Shown: positions 1-5,796, counted from the stretch's first letter. The stretch: 7,719 nucleotides of DNA from Chryseobacterium gleum (GCA_945877005.1 CAMCQL010000086.1:1-7719); one strand, 5' to 3'. The notes: generated from the letters alone by a model not told the origin. Made by a program: numbers and translations.

Positions 1-2
1 AT

Positions 3-170
3 AAAAATATAATTTGGCACAATGGAATGGCAGGCGGTTATAGTTCTTATCTGTCAATTGATAAAACGACAAATAGTGGCTTAATAATTCTTACAAACAC
101 AGCGGAAGATATTACATCATTTGGTGCAATATTGACTAGAGCAATAAGTACACAATCCTGGAAAAATTAA
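3..170 (+). CDS. Serine beta-lactamase-like hydrolase, C-terminal fragment (5' end outside window)
   Basis: The reading frame enters from the left edge and gives the last 55 residues of a protein ending in TAA. The visible segment WHNGMAGGYSSYLSIDK matches the third active-site motif of the class C beta-lactamase / peptidase S12 group, where the K-T-G of true beta-lactamases is replaced by H-x-G, followed by a Gly-Gly-Tyr turn and a beta strand (residues SGLIILTNT) before the last helix. Family knowledge says such enzymes are usually periplasmic or membrane-linked serine hydrolases (esterases, D-aminopeptidases, PBP4*-like), often not antibiotic-degrading. The catalytic S-x-x-K and Y-x-N motifs and any signal peptide would lie upstream and are not visible, so activity and location cannot be judged. 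The frame stops only a few bases before the folded intergenic element at 177, so if that element is a cassette boundary this gene would be the cargo of the preceding cassette. Confidence 0.72.
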   Translation, partial: KNIIWHNGMAGGYSSYLSIDKTTNSGLIILTNTAEDITSFGAILTRAISTQSWKN

Positions 171-176
171 AAACTG

Positions 177-366
177 CCTATAACAGTACCTAAAAAAAAT
201 GCTAGCATTAGTATAAGTTTTTTGCCTACAATTGGTCGCTTCGCGAAAGTTTTGTATTTTATGTAGGCAAAAAAGAGTACAGTATTTCGGCAACTAATAA
301 ACATTGTGTCGGTATAAAACATTTCGGTTTCAAAGCCGTACTTCTTTTAGCTCCAAAACGTTATAT
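177..366. repeat. Folded intergenic element, attC-like cassette boundary (hypothesis)
   Basis: This 190-base gene-free stretch is unusually rich in nested symmetry. Its outer ends are complementary (TATAAC at 178-183, GTTATA at 360-365). Inside are the perfect palindrome AATGCTAGCATT (198-209) and a 13-base perfect inverted repeat TTTTTTGCCTACA / TGTAGGCAAAAAA (218-230 and 262-274), with TTCGCGAA (240-247) in its loop. A looser stem pairs AGTAC plus CGGC (276-280, 288-291) with GCCGTACT (336-343). ATTTCGG occurs twice as a direct repeat (284-290, 321-327). The right boundary GTTATAT differs from the integron core GTTRRRY at one base. My impression is that similar blocks recur between genes in flavobacterial genomes, but I cannot verify this here. 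It is longer than most attC sites, so a structured RNA or another repeat family remains possible. Confidence 0.45.
218..274. repeat. Perfect 13-bp inverted repeat with 31-base loop
   Basis: The arms are TTTTTTGCCTACA (218-230) and TGTAGGCAAAAAA (262-274), with no mismatch. The loop carries the palindrome TTCGCGAA at 240-247. In RNA of the + strand the right arm ends in A's, so it does not look like a + strand terminator. On the - strand the hairpin would be followed by a T run (from the A's at 269-274), so it could terminate leftward transcription. It lies inside the larger folded element at 177-366. Confidence 0.6.
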
Positions 367-436
367 GAGATTTTTTACAAGATTAAGCTTCGAAACCAAA
401 ATTAACTTGACAATAAAATTGTTTAAATCAAAAAAG

Positions 437-467
437 TTGTACTTTAGTGAAACTTATCGTAAATTTG
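437..467 (+). promoter_or_regulatory. Bacteroidota-type promoter for the toxin-antitoxin unit
   Basis: TTG at 437-439 and TAAATTTG at 460-467, separated by 20 bases, fit the published Bacteroidota form TTG-N17-23-TAnnTTTG with no mismatch in the -7 box. It lies inside the putative cassette, so the toxin-antitoxin unit would carry its own promoter. Transcription would be expected to begin a few bases after 467, nearly on top of the GTG at 472, so the message may be almost leaderless. Type II pairs are normally repressed by the antitoxin binding at such a promoter. Confidence 0.55.
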
Positions 468-471
468 AAAA

Positions 472-819
472 GTGGACAATAGAATTAAAGTAAGAACAGT
501 AATAACCTATAAAAGTTACTTCGAAGACTTCTTTATAAAACAAAAAAGCAAAGTTCAAGATAAAATAATCTGGACTTTAGATTTAATTGAAGAATTACCA
601 AGAGTCCCTGAAACGTATTTAAAGCATCTTGAAAATACGGATGGACTATACGAGATAAGAGTGAAGTAAGGAAGTGATATTTATAGAATCTTTTGTTTTT
701 TTGATGAAGGCAAACTTGTTGTTTTAGCAAATGGGTTTCAAAAGAAGACTCAAAAAACACCCAAACAAGAAATTGAAAAAGCACTAAAAATTAAAGAAGA
801 ATATGAAAGCGAAAAATAA
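472..819 (+). pseudogene. HigB/RelE-family toxin, interrupted by an in-frame TAA
   Basis: From GTG at 472 the frame reads 65 residues and stops at TAA (667-669). The same frame then continues without another stop through GSDIYRIFCFF and FQKKTQKTPKQEIEKAL to a second TAA at 817-819. Read through, it is a 115-residue protein of the usual size and layout for the HigB branch of the RelE/ParE superfamily: a YLKHLE...GLYEIRVK core followed by a DIYRIFCFFDEGKLVVL beta-sheet segment. Such toxins are ribosome-dependent mRNA endonucleases. The stop sits directly after GLYEIRVK, and a single C-to-T change (CAA to TAA) would explain it. The lost part includes the conserved R and the FQKK segment, so the toxin is expected to be dead unless the stop is read through or is a sequencing error. 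The downstream 3' end overlaps the antitoxin start by 17 bases, as in intact pairs. The GTG start follows from the family's N-terminus; no ATG is available. Confidence 0.8.
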
Positions 820-1105
820 CATAGCTACACTAGACCAGTTCAAGGATAAACACTACGGAAAAGTTGGAACAAAAAAACGTGACACTTTAGAAGAAAGTTA
901 TGAAAACTTTAAAATCGGGACATTAATACATGAGGCAAGACTTGAAAAAGGAATGACACAAGAGCAACTTGCAGAAAAAGTTGGGACTACAAAATCATAT
1001 ATTTCAAAAATTGAAAATAATATTAAAGAAGTTAGACTTTCGACTTTGAAAAAAATTATCGAATTAGGTCTTGGGGGAAACCTTGAATTATCCATTAAAC
1101 TATAA
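803..1105 (+). CDS. HigA-type antitoxin, XRE-family helix-turn-helix protein
   Basis: This 100-residue protein would bind and neutralise the HigB-type toxin encoded just upstream and repress the shared promoter. Residues 38-91 form an XRE/Cro-type helix-turn-helix: IGTLIHEARLEKGMTQEQLA, then VGTTKSYISKIEN as turn and recognition helix, then the LSTLKKIIELGLG helix. The lysine-rich first 35 residues (DQFKDKHYGKVGTKKRD) match the extension seen in antitoxins of this Bacteroidota subgroup. Gene order is toxin first, which is the higBA arrangement. The ATG at 803 lies inside the toxin's 3' end in another frame, suggesting coupled translation. The antitoxin frame is intact while the toxin is broken, so it now acts at most as an orphan repressor or as protection against related toxins. 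Confidence 0.82.
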   Translation: MKAKNNIATLDQFKDKHYGKVGTKKRDTLEESYENFKIGTLIHEARLEKGMTQEQLAEKVGTTKSYISKIENNIKEVRLSTLKKIIELGLGGNLELSIKL

Positions 1106-1275
1106 CTGATTAAAAAGCCCCATATAACATATAAGGACTAAATCGCAAGTAGCAATTGCGGAACATCGGAATTTGCCTCTGTTGACAAAATAGTTCGCTA
1201 CACCACACTTCAACAAGCTTATTATGAACTTATTAATTCATGGTGTTTTAAAAATTAAGTTCTATTTTATGAGAG
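1106..1275. other. Gene-free stretch after the antitoxin
   Basis: No coding frame is recognisable. It holds the octamer CATATAAC at 1121-1128, a short hairpin CGCAA / TTGCG (1144-1148, 1156-1160), and ACACCA / TGGTGT (1200-1205, 1241-1246) as a distant inverted pair. The part around 1195-1246 looks like a decayed intergenic repeat. A 22-codon frame from ATG at 1224 runs into the terminator hairpin and shows no protein features. Confidence 0.4.
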
Positions 1276-1305
1276 AAGTCATTCTATTTTGAGTGACTTT
1301 TTTTT
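1276..1305 (+). terminator. Rho-independent terminator candidate
   Basis: AAGTCATTC (1276-1284) pairs with GAGTGACTT (1291-1299) with one G-U pair across a 6-base loop, and an uninterrupted T run extends to 1305. On the + strand this is a good intrinsic terminator. The nearest gene upstream is the antitoxin, 170 bases away, so it may end the toxin-antitoxin transcript or be left from a gene that has been lost. Confidence 0.6.
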
Positions 1306-1338
1306 GTTTGATCTATTTTACTGTGATTTATTCTTCAA

Positions 1339-1469
1339 ATAATAAGACCGTTTCAAAAGTTATTAATCGAGGCGGATTAAAAATTTAATACCGGAGTTTA
1401 CTCTTGTAAATGAGGATGTTAAATTTTTGATTCAACGATGAGTAAGGGGTTTTGCAACGGTCTTATAAT
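1339..1469. mobile_element. 121-bp MITE-like fold-back element with target duplication
   Basis: The element spans 1344-1464. Its ends are inverted repeats AAGACCGTTTCAAAA (1344-1358) and, read on the other strand, AAGACCGTTGCAAAA (1450-1464), matching at 14 of 15 bases. ATAAT stands directly outside both ends (1339-1343 and 1465-1469), as expected for a 5-base target duplication. Further inside, ATTAAAAATTTAA (1376-1388) pairs with TTAAATTTTTGAT (1419-1431) with one wobble, and TTTAC / GTAAA (1397-1401, 1406-1410) closes a 4-base apical loop, so the whole element can fold into one long hairpin. It has no coding frame and would need a transposase in trans from an insertion sequence with matching ends. 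The IS family is not assigned. Confidence 0.7.
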
Positions 1470-1905
1470 TTATAAAATATTTTTGGAGACATTACGGAAA
1501 CAAATAAAATCATAGACTGAAACGGGATAAAGCTAACATTCAGAAAAGTAGCAGAAAAAGCCCAAAATCAAAGCCCAATTGATGGCTGTAATTTGTTAGA
1601 TTCTTGTAAACAACCAACAACACTTCAGATCACAATATGCTCATATAAAGAAACGTAAGAGTGTAAATTAATTTCAGTTTAAAAGTTATTTTACTAAAGT
1701 ATTTTCTTTAAATACAGGCTTAACAAACAGATTTACAAAAAGTTATTAAACAAAACCCAAAGGATCTAAATTAAACAACCATTTAACCGTCCAAACTTAA
1801 ATTAAATACAATCAGCCCACAAAAACACAATTAACTAATAAACAATATATTAATATTAAAAAAATTCGTTTGTTAGAAAAAAATTAAAAAAACTTTCTGT
1901 AAAAC
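1470..1905. other. Long AT-rich stretch without a recognised gene
   Basis: No frame on either strand looks like a real gene. A short open frame at 1521-1658 (45 codons, no good start, preceded in frame by TGA) begins NGIKLTFRKVAEKA and could be a gene relic, but I cannot identify it. The end is very AT-rich, with TTAAACAAAA at 1746-1755 and TTAAACAA at 1771-1778, the same word as in the candidate operator nearer the sigma factor gene, and the simple palindrome TTAATATTAA at 1850-1859. Confidence 0.45.
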
Positions 1906-1980
1906 TTGTTTTTTGTTTAATCTTTCTATTACTTTGTTAAACAAAAGTGCTTAATCTTTGATTGAAAACATTAAACAAAA
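1906..1980 (+). promoter_or_regulatory. Candidate promoter and repeated operator upstream of the carotenoid operon
   Basis: Two copies of TTAATCTTT-N11-TTAAACAAAA occupy 1917-1946 and 1951-1980, exactly 34 bases apart, while the 11-base middles differ (CTATTACTTTG and GATTGAAAACA). The first TTAAACAAAA also forms an inverted pair with TTTTGTTTAA at 1911-1920, and a third weaker copy, TTAAACATAA, lies at 1990-1999. A possible promoter overlaps: TTG at 1906-1908, 20 bases, then TTACTTTG at 1929-1936, one mismatch from TAnnTTTG. Conserved half-sites with diverged spacers suggest a regulator binding site rather than a recent duplication. In flavobacterial carotenoid clusters a MerR-type regulator is a common partner, but none is encoded here. 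Confidence 0.45.
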
Positions 1981-2010
1981 TAACTAGTATTAAACATAAA
2001 TTTAAAAGCC

Positions 2011-2517
2011 ATGTCAACGCTAGAATTTAACGACACATTGATAAGATTGGAAAACAATATGATTTCCTTTGCAAAGAGTTTTACAAGGAATGAAGAAGAT
2101 GCAAGAGATTTAACACAAGAAACAATGTTAAAAGCACTTGTCTACAGAAATTATTATACACCTCAAACTAATTTTAAGGCTTGGGTGTTTACAATTATGA
2201 GGAATGTTTTTATCAATCAATACAGAAGAAAATCTAAATCAAACACAATGTTTGATAATAGTAAAGATTTGTATTTATTATCGAACTCGATCGCAAACCA
2301 CGAAGGGCCTACCAACTATATCTATGAAAAAGACATAACCCAAAAGATTGATGCGTTAAACGATGAATACAAAACACCATTCAAAATGCATTTCGAAGGA
2401 TTTAAATACAAAGAAATTAGCGAAAAACTTTCAATCCCAATCGGCACTGTAAAAAGTAGAATCTTCATTGCACGCAAAAAATTGATGGAAATTATACCAG
2501 AATACGAAATCGCTTAA
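2011..2517 (+). CDS. RNA polymerase sigma factor, ECF (sigma-70) family
   Basis: This 168-residue protein has the two-domain ECF layout. Region 2 covers about residues 10-75, with the core-binding helix DARDLTQETMLKAL (30-43) and the -10-recognising FKAWVFTIMRNVFINQYRR (55-73). Region 4 covers about 113-160, with LNDEYKTPFKMHFEGFKYKEISEKL and the recognition helix SIPIGTVKSRIFIARKKL (141-158). There is no long C-terminal extension that could sense a signal. It heads the carotenoid operon, 29 bases before crtI, so it very likely drives expression of this operon or answers the same signal, as ECF factors do for carotenoid and photolyase genes in Myxococcus and Rhodobacter. No anti-sigma gene is next to it, so control may act on its transcription. 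The start is the ATG after an A-rich leader; there is no Shine-Dalgarno site, as usual in Bacteroidota. Confidence 0.9.
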   Translation: MSTLEFNDTLIRLENNMISFAKSFTRNEEDARDLTQETMLKALVYRNYYTPQTNFKAWVFTIMRNVFINQYRRKSKSNTMFDNSKDLYLLSNSIANHEGPTNYIYEKDITQKIDALNDEYKTPFKMHFEGFKYKEISEKLSIPIGTVKSRIFIARKKLMEIIPEYEIA

Positions 2518-2535
2518 TTAAATTCGTATCTTTTT
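2502..2535 (+). terminator. Weak hairpin-T attenuator candidate between sigma factor gene and crtI
   Basis: ATACGAA (2502-2508), in the last codons of the sigma factor gene, pairs with TTCGTAT (2523-2529) across a 14-base loop containing the stop codon, and CTTTTT follows at 2530-2535. The T run is also half of the palindrome TCTTTTTAAAAAGA (2529-2542). The stem is AT-rich, so at most partial termination is expected. Alternatively TATCTTTT (2527-2534) could be a poor -7 box for an internal promoter. Confidence 0.25.
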
Positions 2536-2546
2536 AAAAAGAATTC

Positions 2547-4022
2547 ATGCAAAAAAAAATTATCATCATAGGTTCAGGGATTTCAAGTCTATCTTGTGCC
2601 TCTTTCCTTGCAAAAGAAGGTCACGAAATAACAGTCCTAGAAAAAAACGAAACAATTGGTGGTAGAGCAAGACAATTCAAAGAAAAAGATTATGTTTTTG
2701 ATATGGGTCCAAGTTGGTATTGGATGCCTGAAGTTTTTGAACGTTTTTACAACCAATTCAATCATACAGCTTCAGATTTTTACGAATTAAAACGATTGGA
2801 TCCATCTTACAGAGTATTTTGGAAAAACAATAGTTTTGATGATGTACCAGCAAAATTAGAAGACTATTACGAATGGTTTGAAAAACTTGAACCTGGATCT
2901 GGCGAAAACCTAAAAAAATTCTTGAAAGAAGCAGCCTACAAGTATACTACAGGAATGAACGATCTTGTTCATAAACCAAGTTTAAAATGGTCTGAGTTTA
3001 TCGACAAAAGAATTTTCGCAGGAATGTTTCAATTGCATCTTTTTTCTTCCTTTTCAACCTATATCCGGAAATACTTTAAACACCCTAAAATACTGGCATT
3101 ACTTGAATTTCCAGTTTTATTTTTAGGCGCAATGCCAAAAGACACCCCCGCACTTTATTCATTAATGAACTATGCAGACATTGAGTTAGGAACTTGGTAT
3201 CCTATGGGTGGAATGTTTAATATTATTGAAGCATTTGAAAAAATAGCGAAAGAACAAGGAGTTAAAATCCTAACCAATCAGGACGTAATTGGATTTGAAT
3301 ACAAAGACAATAAAATAGTTTCTACAAAAACAGCTACTGATTCATTCAAAACAGACTTTGTTGTTTCAGGTGCAGATTATAACCATACCGATCAAAAATT
3401 ATTACCGAAATTCAGTAATTACACAGAAAAATATTGGGATAAACGTAAAATGGCTCCTTCGAGCCTATTGTTCTACATTGGTATCGACAAAAAAATAGAA
3501 AATTTGCATCACCACAACTTATTTTTTGATGCTGACTTTGAACAACATGCCATCGAAATTTATAGTGATCCAATGTGGCCTAACGACCCTTTGTTTTATG
3601 CTTGTTGCCCTTCTAAAACTGATCCTTCTGTTGCTCCCTTCGGACACGAAAATCTCTTTTTATTAGTTCCACTTGCACCAGATTTGAATGACTCAGAAGA
3701 AATGCGTGAAAAATATTTTGATATCTTGATTGAACGTATTGAACGACAAACAGGATGTGATTTCAAAGCAAATATCACCTATAAAAAAAGCTATTGTATT
3801 TCAGACTTCAAAAAAGATTACAATGCTTACAAAGGCAATGCTTATGGATTAGCGAATACTCTTTTACAAACAGCAATCTTAAAGCCTTCAATGAAAAACA
3901 AAAATCTTGAGAACATGTATTATACAGGACAATTAACAGTTCCTGGACCTGGAGTCCCTCCATCAATTATCTCAGGTGAAGTTGTTGCAAAAGAATTAAT
4001 TAAAAATATTTCAAACCAATAA
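2547..4022 (+). CDS. crtI: Phytoene desaturase CrtI
   Basis: CrtI is an FAD-dependent, membrane-associated desaturase that takes colourless 15-cis-phytoene through several steps to a red polyene, normally lycopene in this type. The 491-residue length is typical. The N-terminus is a Rossmann dinucleotide fold: beta strand KKIIIIGSGISS (3-14), E32 at the end of the second strand to hold the ribose, then GGRAR (38-42). The substrate region carries the flavobacterial signature YVFDMGPSWYWMPEVFERFY. The C-terminal FAD motif reads YYTGQLTVPGPGVPPSIISGE (458-478), a hallmark of CrtI-type enzymes. The glycine motif is GxGxxS rather than GxGxxG. The sequence resembles Bacteroidota CrtI more than the related CrtD or CrtN desaturases, though the exact number of desaturation steps cannot be read from sequence. 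It is followed after 9 bases by crtB, the enzyme that makes its substrate. Confidence 0.92.
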   Translation: MQKKIIIIGSGISSLSCASFLAKEGHEITVLEKNETIGGRARQFKEKDYVFDMGPSWYWMPEVFERFYNQFNHTASDFYELKRLDPSYRVFWKNNSFDDVPAKLEDYYEWFEKLEPGSGENLKKFLKEAAYKYTTGMNDLVHKPSLKWSEFIDKRIFAGMFQLHLFSSFSTYIRKYFKHPKILALLEFPVLFLGAMPKDTPALYSLMNYADIELGTWYPMGGMFNIIEAFEKIAKEQGVKILTNQDVIGFEYKDNKIVSTKTATDSFKTDFVVSGADYNHTDQKLLPKFSNYTEKYWDKRKMAPSSLLFYIGIDKKIENLHHHNLFFDADFEQHAIEIYSDPMWPNDPLFYACCPSKTDPSVAPFGHENLFLLVPLAPDLNDSEEMREKYFDILIERIERQTGCDFKANITYKKSYCISDFKKDYNAYKGNAYGLANTLLQTAILKPSMKNKNLENMYYTGQLTVPGPGVPPSIISGEVVAKELIKNISNQ

Positions 4023-4031
4023 TCAACGATT

Positions 4032-4868
4032 ATGAAACGCTTATTTGACGAACTTTCTTACGAAACAAGTAAGATCACTACGAAAAGATATAGTACCTCA
4101 TTTTCGTTAGGGATTCAATTTTTGAATTCATCAATTCATCAACCAATATATGCGATCTATGGATTTGTCCGATTTTCGGATGAAATAGTAGATTCTTTTC
4201 ACGGTTACAACAAAGAAAAATTACTACTCGATTTTAAACAACAAACTTTTGAGGCAATCGAAACAGGAATTTCTTTGAACCCAATATTGAATAGCTTTCA
4301 AGATACGGTAAACAAATATCAAATTCCTCACGAATTGATTCACACCTTTCTGAATAGCATGGAAATGGACCTCAACAAACAAATTTACGACAAATCAAAA
4401 TATGAAGAATATATTCTAGGATCTGCAGAAGTCGTTGGTCTTATGTGTCTTAAAATTTTCGTGAATGGTGACGAAAAAATGTATTTGAAGTTGAAATTTG
4501 AAGCGATGAAATTAGGTTCCGCCTTTCAAAAAATAAACTTTTTACGAGACCTTAAGGACGATTACAAAGAATTAGGACGCTCTTATTTCCCTAATGTTGA
4601 TATGACTTTCTTTAACGACCAAGTCAAAAAAGACATTGAAAAAGACATTGCTAAAGACTTTAAACTAGGGCTAGACGGCATCAAAAAACTACCTAAAAAC
4701 GCTAGATTTGGAGTGTATGTTGCTTATATTTATTACCATAATTTATTTCTGAAAATACAAGCTAAACCTGCGGCAACAATCCTCAAGGAAAGAGTAAGAA
4801 TTCCAAATAATAAAAAAATAAGTTTATTACTTTTCTCTTTTATTAAACACAATTTAAATAGAATCTAA
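4032..4868 (+). CDS. crtB: Phytoene synthase CrtB
   Basis: CrtB joins two geranylgeranyl diphosphate molecules head to head into phytoene, the first committed step of carotenoid synthesis. This 278-residue protein is all-helical trans-isoprenoid synthase in style and near the usual bacterial length. Both metal-binding aspartate motifs are present: DEIVD at 50-54 (context RFSDEIVDSF) and DLKDD at 173-177 (context QKINFLRDLKDDYKELGRSYFP), the latter being the squalene/phytoene synthase signature. The SxxR-like KRYSTSF near residue 18 and the AEVVGLMCL segment (132-140) also fit. Squalene synthase is the main alternative, but the tight link to crtI (9 bases) argues for phytoene. Its TAA shares one base with the ATG of idi, so the two are probably translationally coupled. 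The last 30 residues are basic, perhaps aiding membrane contact. Confidence 0.93.
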   Translation: MKRLFDELSYETSKITTKRYSTSFSLGIQFLNSSIHQPIYAIYGFVRFSDEIVDSFHGYNKEKLLLDFKQQTFEAIETGISLNPILNSFQDTVNKYQIPHELIHTFLNSMEMDLNKQIYDKSKYEEYILGSAEVVGLMCLKIFVNGDEKMYLKLKFEAMKLGSAFQKINFLRDLKDDYKELGRSYFPNVDMTFFNDQVKKDIEKDIAKDFKLGLDGIKKLPKNARFGVYVAYIYYHNLFLKIQAKPAATILKERVRIPNNKKISLLLFSFIKHNLNRI

Positions 4869-5389
4869 TGGAAGAGCATGTAATTCTTGTTGATGAATTT
4901 GACAATGAGATAGGCACCATGCCAAAACTTGAAGCCCACCAAAAAAACGAACTCCACAGAGCATTCTCAATCTTTATTTGGAACTCAAAAAACGAAATGT
5001 TACTTCAAAAACGAGCAAGTGGCAAATACCATTCTCCCAATTTATGGACTAATGCTTGCTGCTCGCATCCTAGAAAAAACGAATCAACAATAGAGGCTGC
5101 ACACCGAAGATTAAAGGAAGAAATTGGAATAACAACCAGCCTAAATCACTCTTTCCAATTTATTTATCAAGTAGCATTTGACAATCAATTATTCGAACAT
5201 GAATTAGACCATGTTTTTATTGGTAAATACGACAAAACTCCTGAATTAAATTTAGAAGAAGTAAGTGAGTTTAGATGGGTTAAAATAGATGACATACAAA
5301 AAGAAATCAAAGAGAACCCTACAACATTTACATTTTGGTTTAAACACATCTTAGAACATTATCCTTCAAAAATATTAATACACGAATAA
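4868..5389 (+). CDS. idi: Isopentenyl-diphosphate delta-isomerase, type I
   Basis: Idi interconverts isopentenyl and dimethylallyl diphosphate, setting the ratio of the C5 units that build geranylgeranyl diphosphate for CrtB. The 173-residue protein has the Nudix-like type I fold. Metal ligands H24, H30 and H67 and the active-site cysteine C65 are visible (LHRAFSIF and WTNACCSHP), together with E110 and E112 in FEHELDHVF, which match the catalytic and metal-binding glutamates of the family. A Nudix helix follows the cysteine (EAAHRRLKEEIGI, 76-88). All key residues are present, so it should be active. It needs a divalent metal and is cytoplasmic. Its place inside the carotenoid operon suggests that it boosts precursor flux to pigment rather than serving only housekeeping needs. 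The start shares a base with the crtB stop. Confidence 0.94.
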   Translation: MEEHVILVDEFDNEIGTMPKLEAHQKNELHRAFSIFIWNSKNEMLLQKRASGKYHSPNLWTNACCSHPRKNESTIEAAHRRLKEEIGITTSLNHSFQFIYQVAFDNQLFEHELDHVFIGKYDKTPELNLEEVSEFRWVKIDDIQKEIKENPTTFTFWFKHILEHYPSKILIHE

Positions 5390-5391
5390 CC

Positions 5392-5796
5392 ATGAAAGTT
5401 TGTAGAAGAGAAACATTTAATGCTGCGCACCGACTGTTTAACCCAACATTTGATGATGCTAAAAACGAAGCTATATTTGGCAAATGCAACAATCCAAACT
5501 ACCATGGACACAATTACGTTTTATTAGTCTGTATTGATGGCCCTATTGATCCTGAAACAGGTTATGTAATCGATTTGAAAATCTTATCTGACATCATTGA
5601 TGAAGAAGTGAAACAACCGTTTGATCACCGAAATCTCAATTTAGATTGCCCGGACTTTGAAAATACAATACCAACAGCAGAAAACATAACCTATGTGATT
5701 TGGAATAAACTTAGAAAAAGAATAGAATCACACTACACTTTAGAAATTACTTTATGGGAAACTGACCGTAACAGCGTACACTACAATGGGAAATAA
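5392..5796 (+). CDS. 6-pyruvoyltetrahydropterin synthase / QueD family enzyme
   Basis: The 134-residue protein is a T-fold enzyme. The three zinc histidines are H13 (FNAAHRL), H38 and H40 (NYHGHNY), the catalytic cysteine is C32 (GKCNNPNYHGH), the second catalytic histidine lies in DHRNLNLD (H79), and PTAEN (94-98) and E123 (LWETDRN) form the pterin-anchoring pocket. The family acts on 7,8-dihydroneopterin triphosphate, giving either 6-pyruvoyltetrahydropterin (eukaryotic-type PTPS) or 6-carboxytetrahydropterin for queuosine (QueD). Sequence reading cannot separate these with certainty, so no gene symbol is given. The genes around it are for carotenoid synthesis and photorepair, with no queC, queE or queF beside it, which favours a pterin role such as a light-harvesting or redox cofactor. 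Its end overlaps the photolyase start by 11 bases, implying coupled translation. Confidence 0.88.
   Translation: MKVCRRETFNAAHRLFNPTFDDAKNEAIFGKCNNPNYHGHNYVLLVCIDGPIDPETGYVIDLKILSDIIDEEVKQPFDHRNLNLDCPDFENTIPTAENITYVIWNKLRKRIESHYTLEITLWETDRNSVHYNGK

Larger units (their letters stand above)
360..1128. mobile_element. Putative gene cassette carrying the higBA-type unit, bounded by GTTATATG / CATATAAC
   Basis: An octamer GTTATATG (360-367) lies before the toxin-antitoxin unit, and its exact reverse complement CATATAAC (1121-1128) lies 16 bases after the antitoxin stop. In integron cassettes the start of the cassette is complementary to the first arm of its own attC, because the two come together in the circular form. 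This layout, a promoter inside the unit, and the known frequency of toxin-antitoxin cassettes in chromosomal integrons all fit. Against it: the core deviates from GTTRRRY by one base, an 8-base match can arise by chance in AT-rich DNA, no integrase gene is in the window, and the sequence after 1128 does not obviously repeat the folded element at 177-366. Confidence 0.35.

Noticed and set aside
533..784. Open frame of 83 codons on the - strand
   Set aside because: It lies antisense to the toxin gene, has a low-complexity Phe/Leu-rich translation and no family likeness; the + strand frame explains the region.
898..1095. Open frame of 65 codons on the - strand
   Set aside because: Antisense shadow of the antitoxin gene.
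1521..1658. Short + strand open frame beginning NGIKLTFRKVAEKA, possible gene relic
   Set aside because: No start codon in a sensible place, an in-frame TGA just before it, only 45 codons and no family I can name.
1850..1859. Palindrome TTAATATTAA
   Set aside because: Expected by chance in such AT-rich DNA; no second copy or partner motif.
3596..3778. Open frame of 60 codons on the - strand
   Set aside because: Antisense shadow of crtI, no own signal for a start and no recognisable domain.
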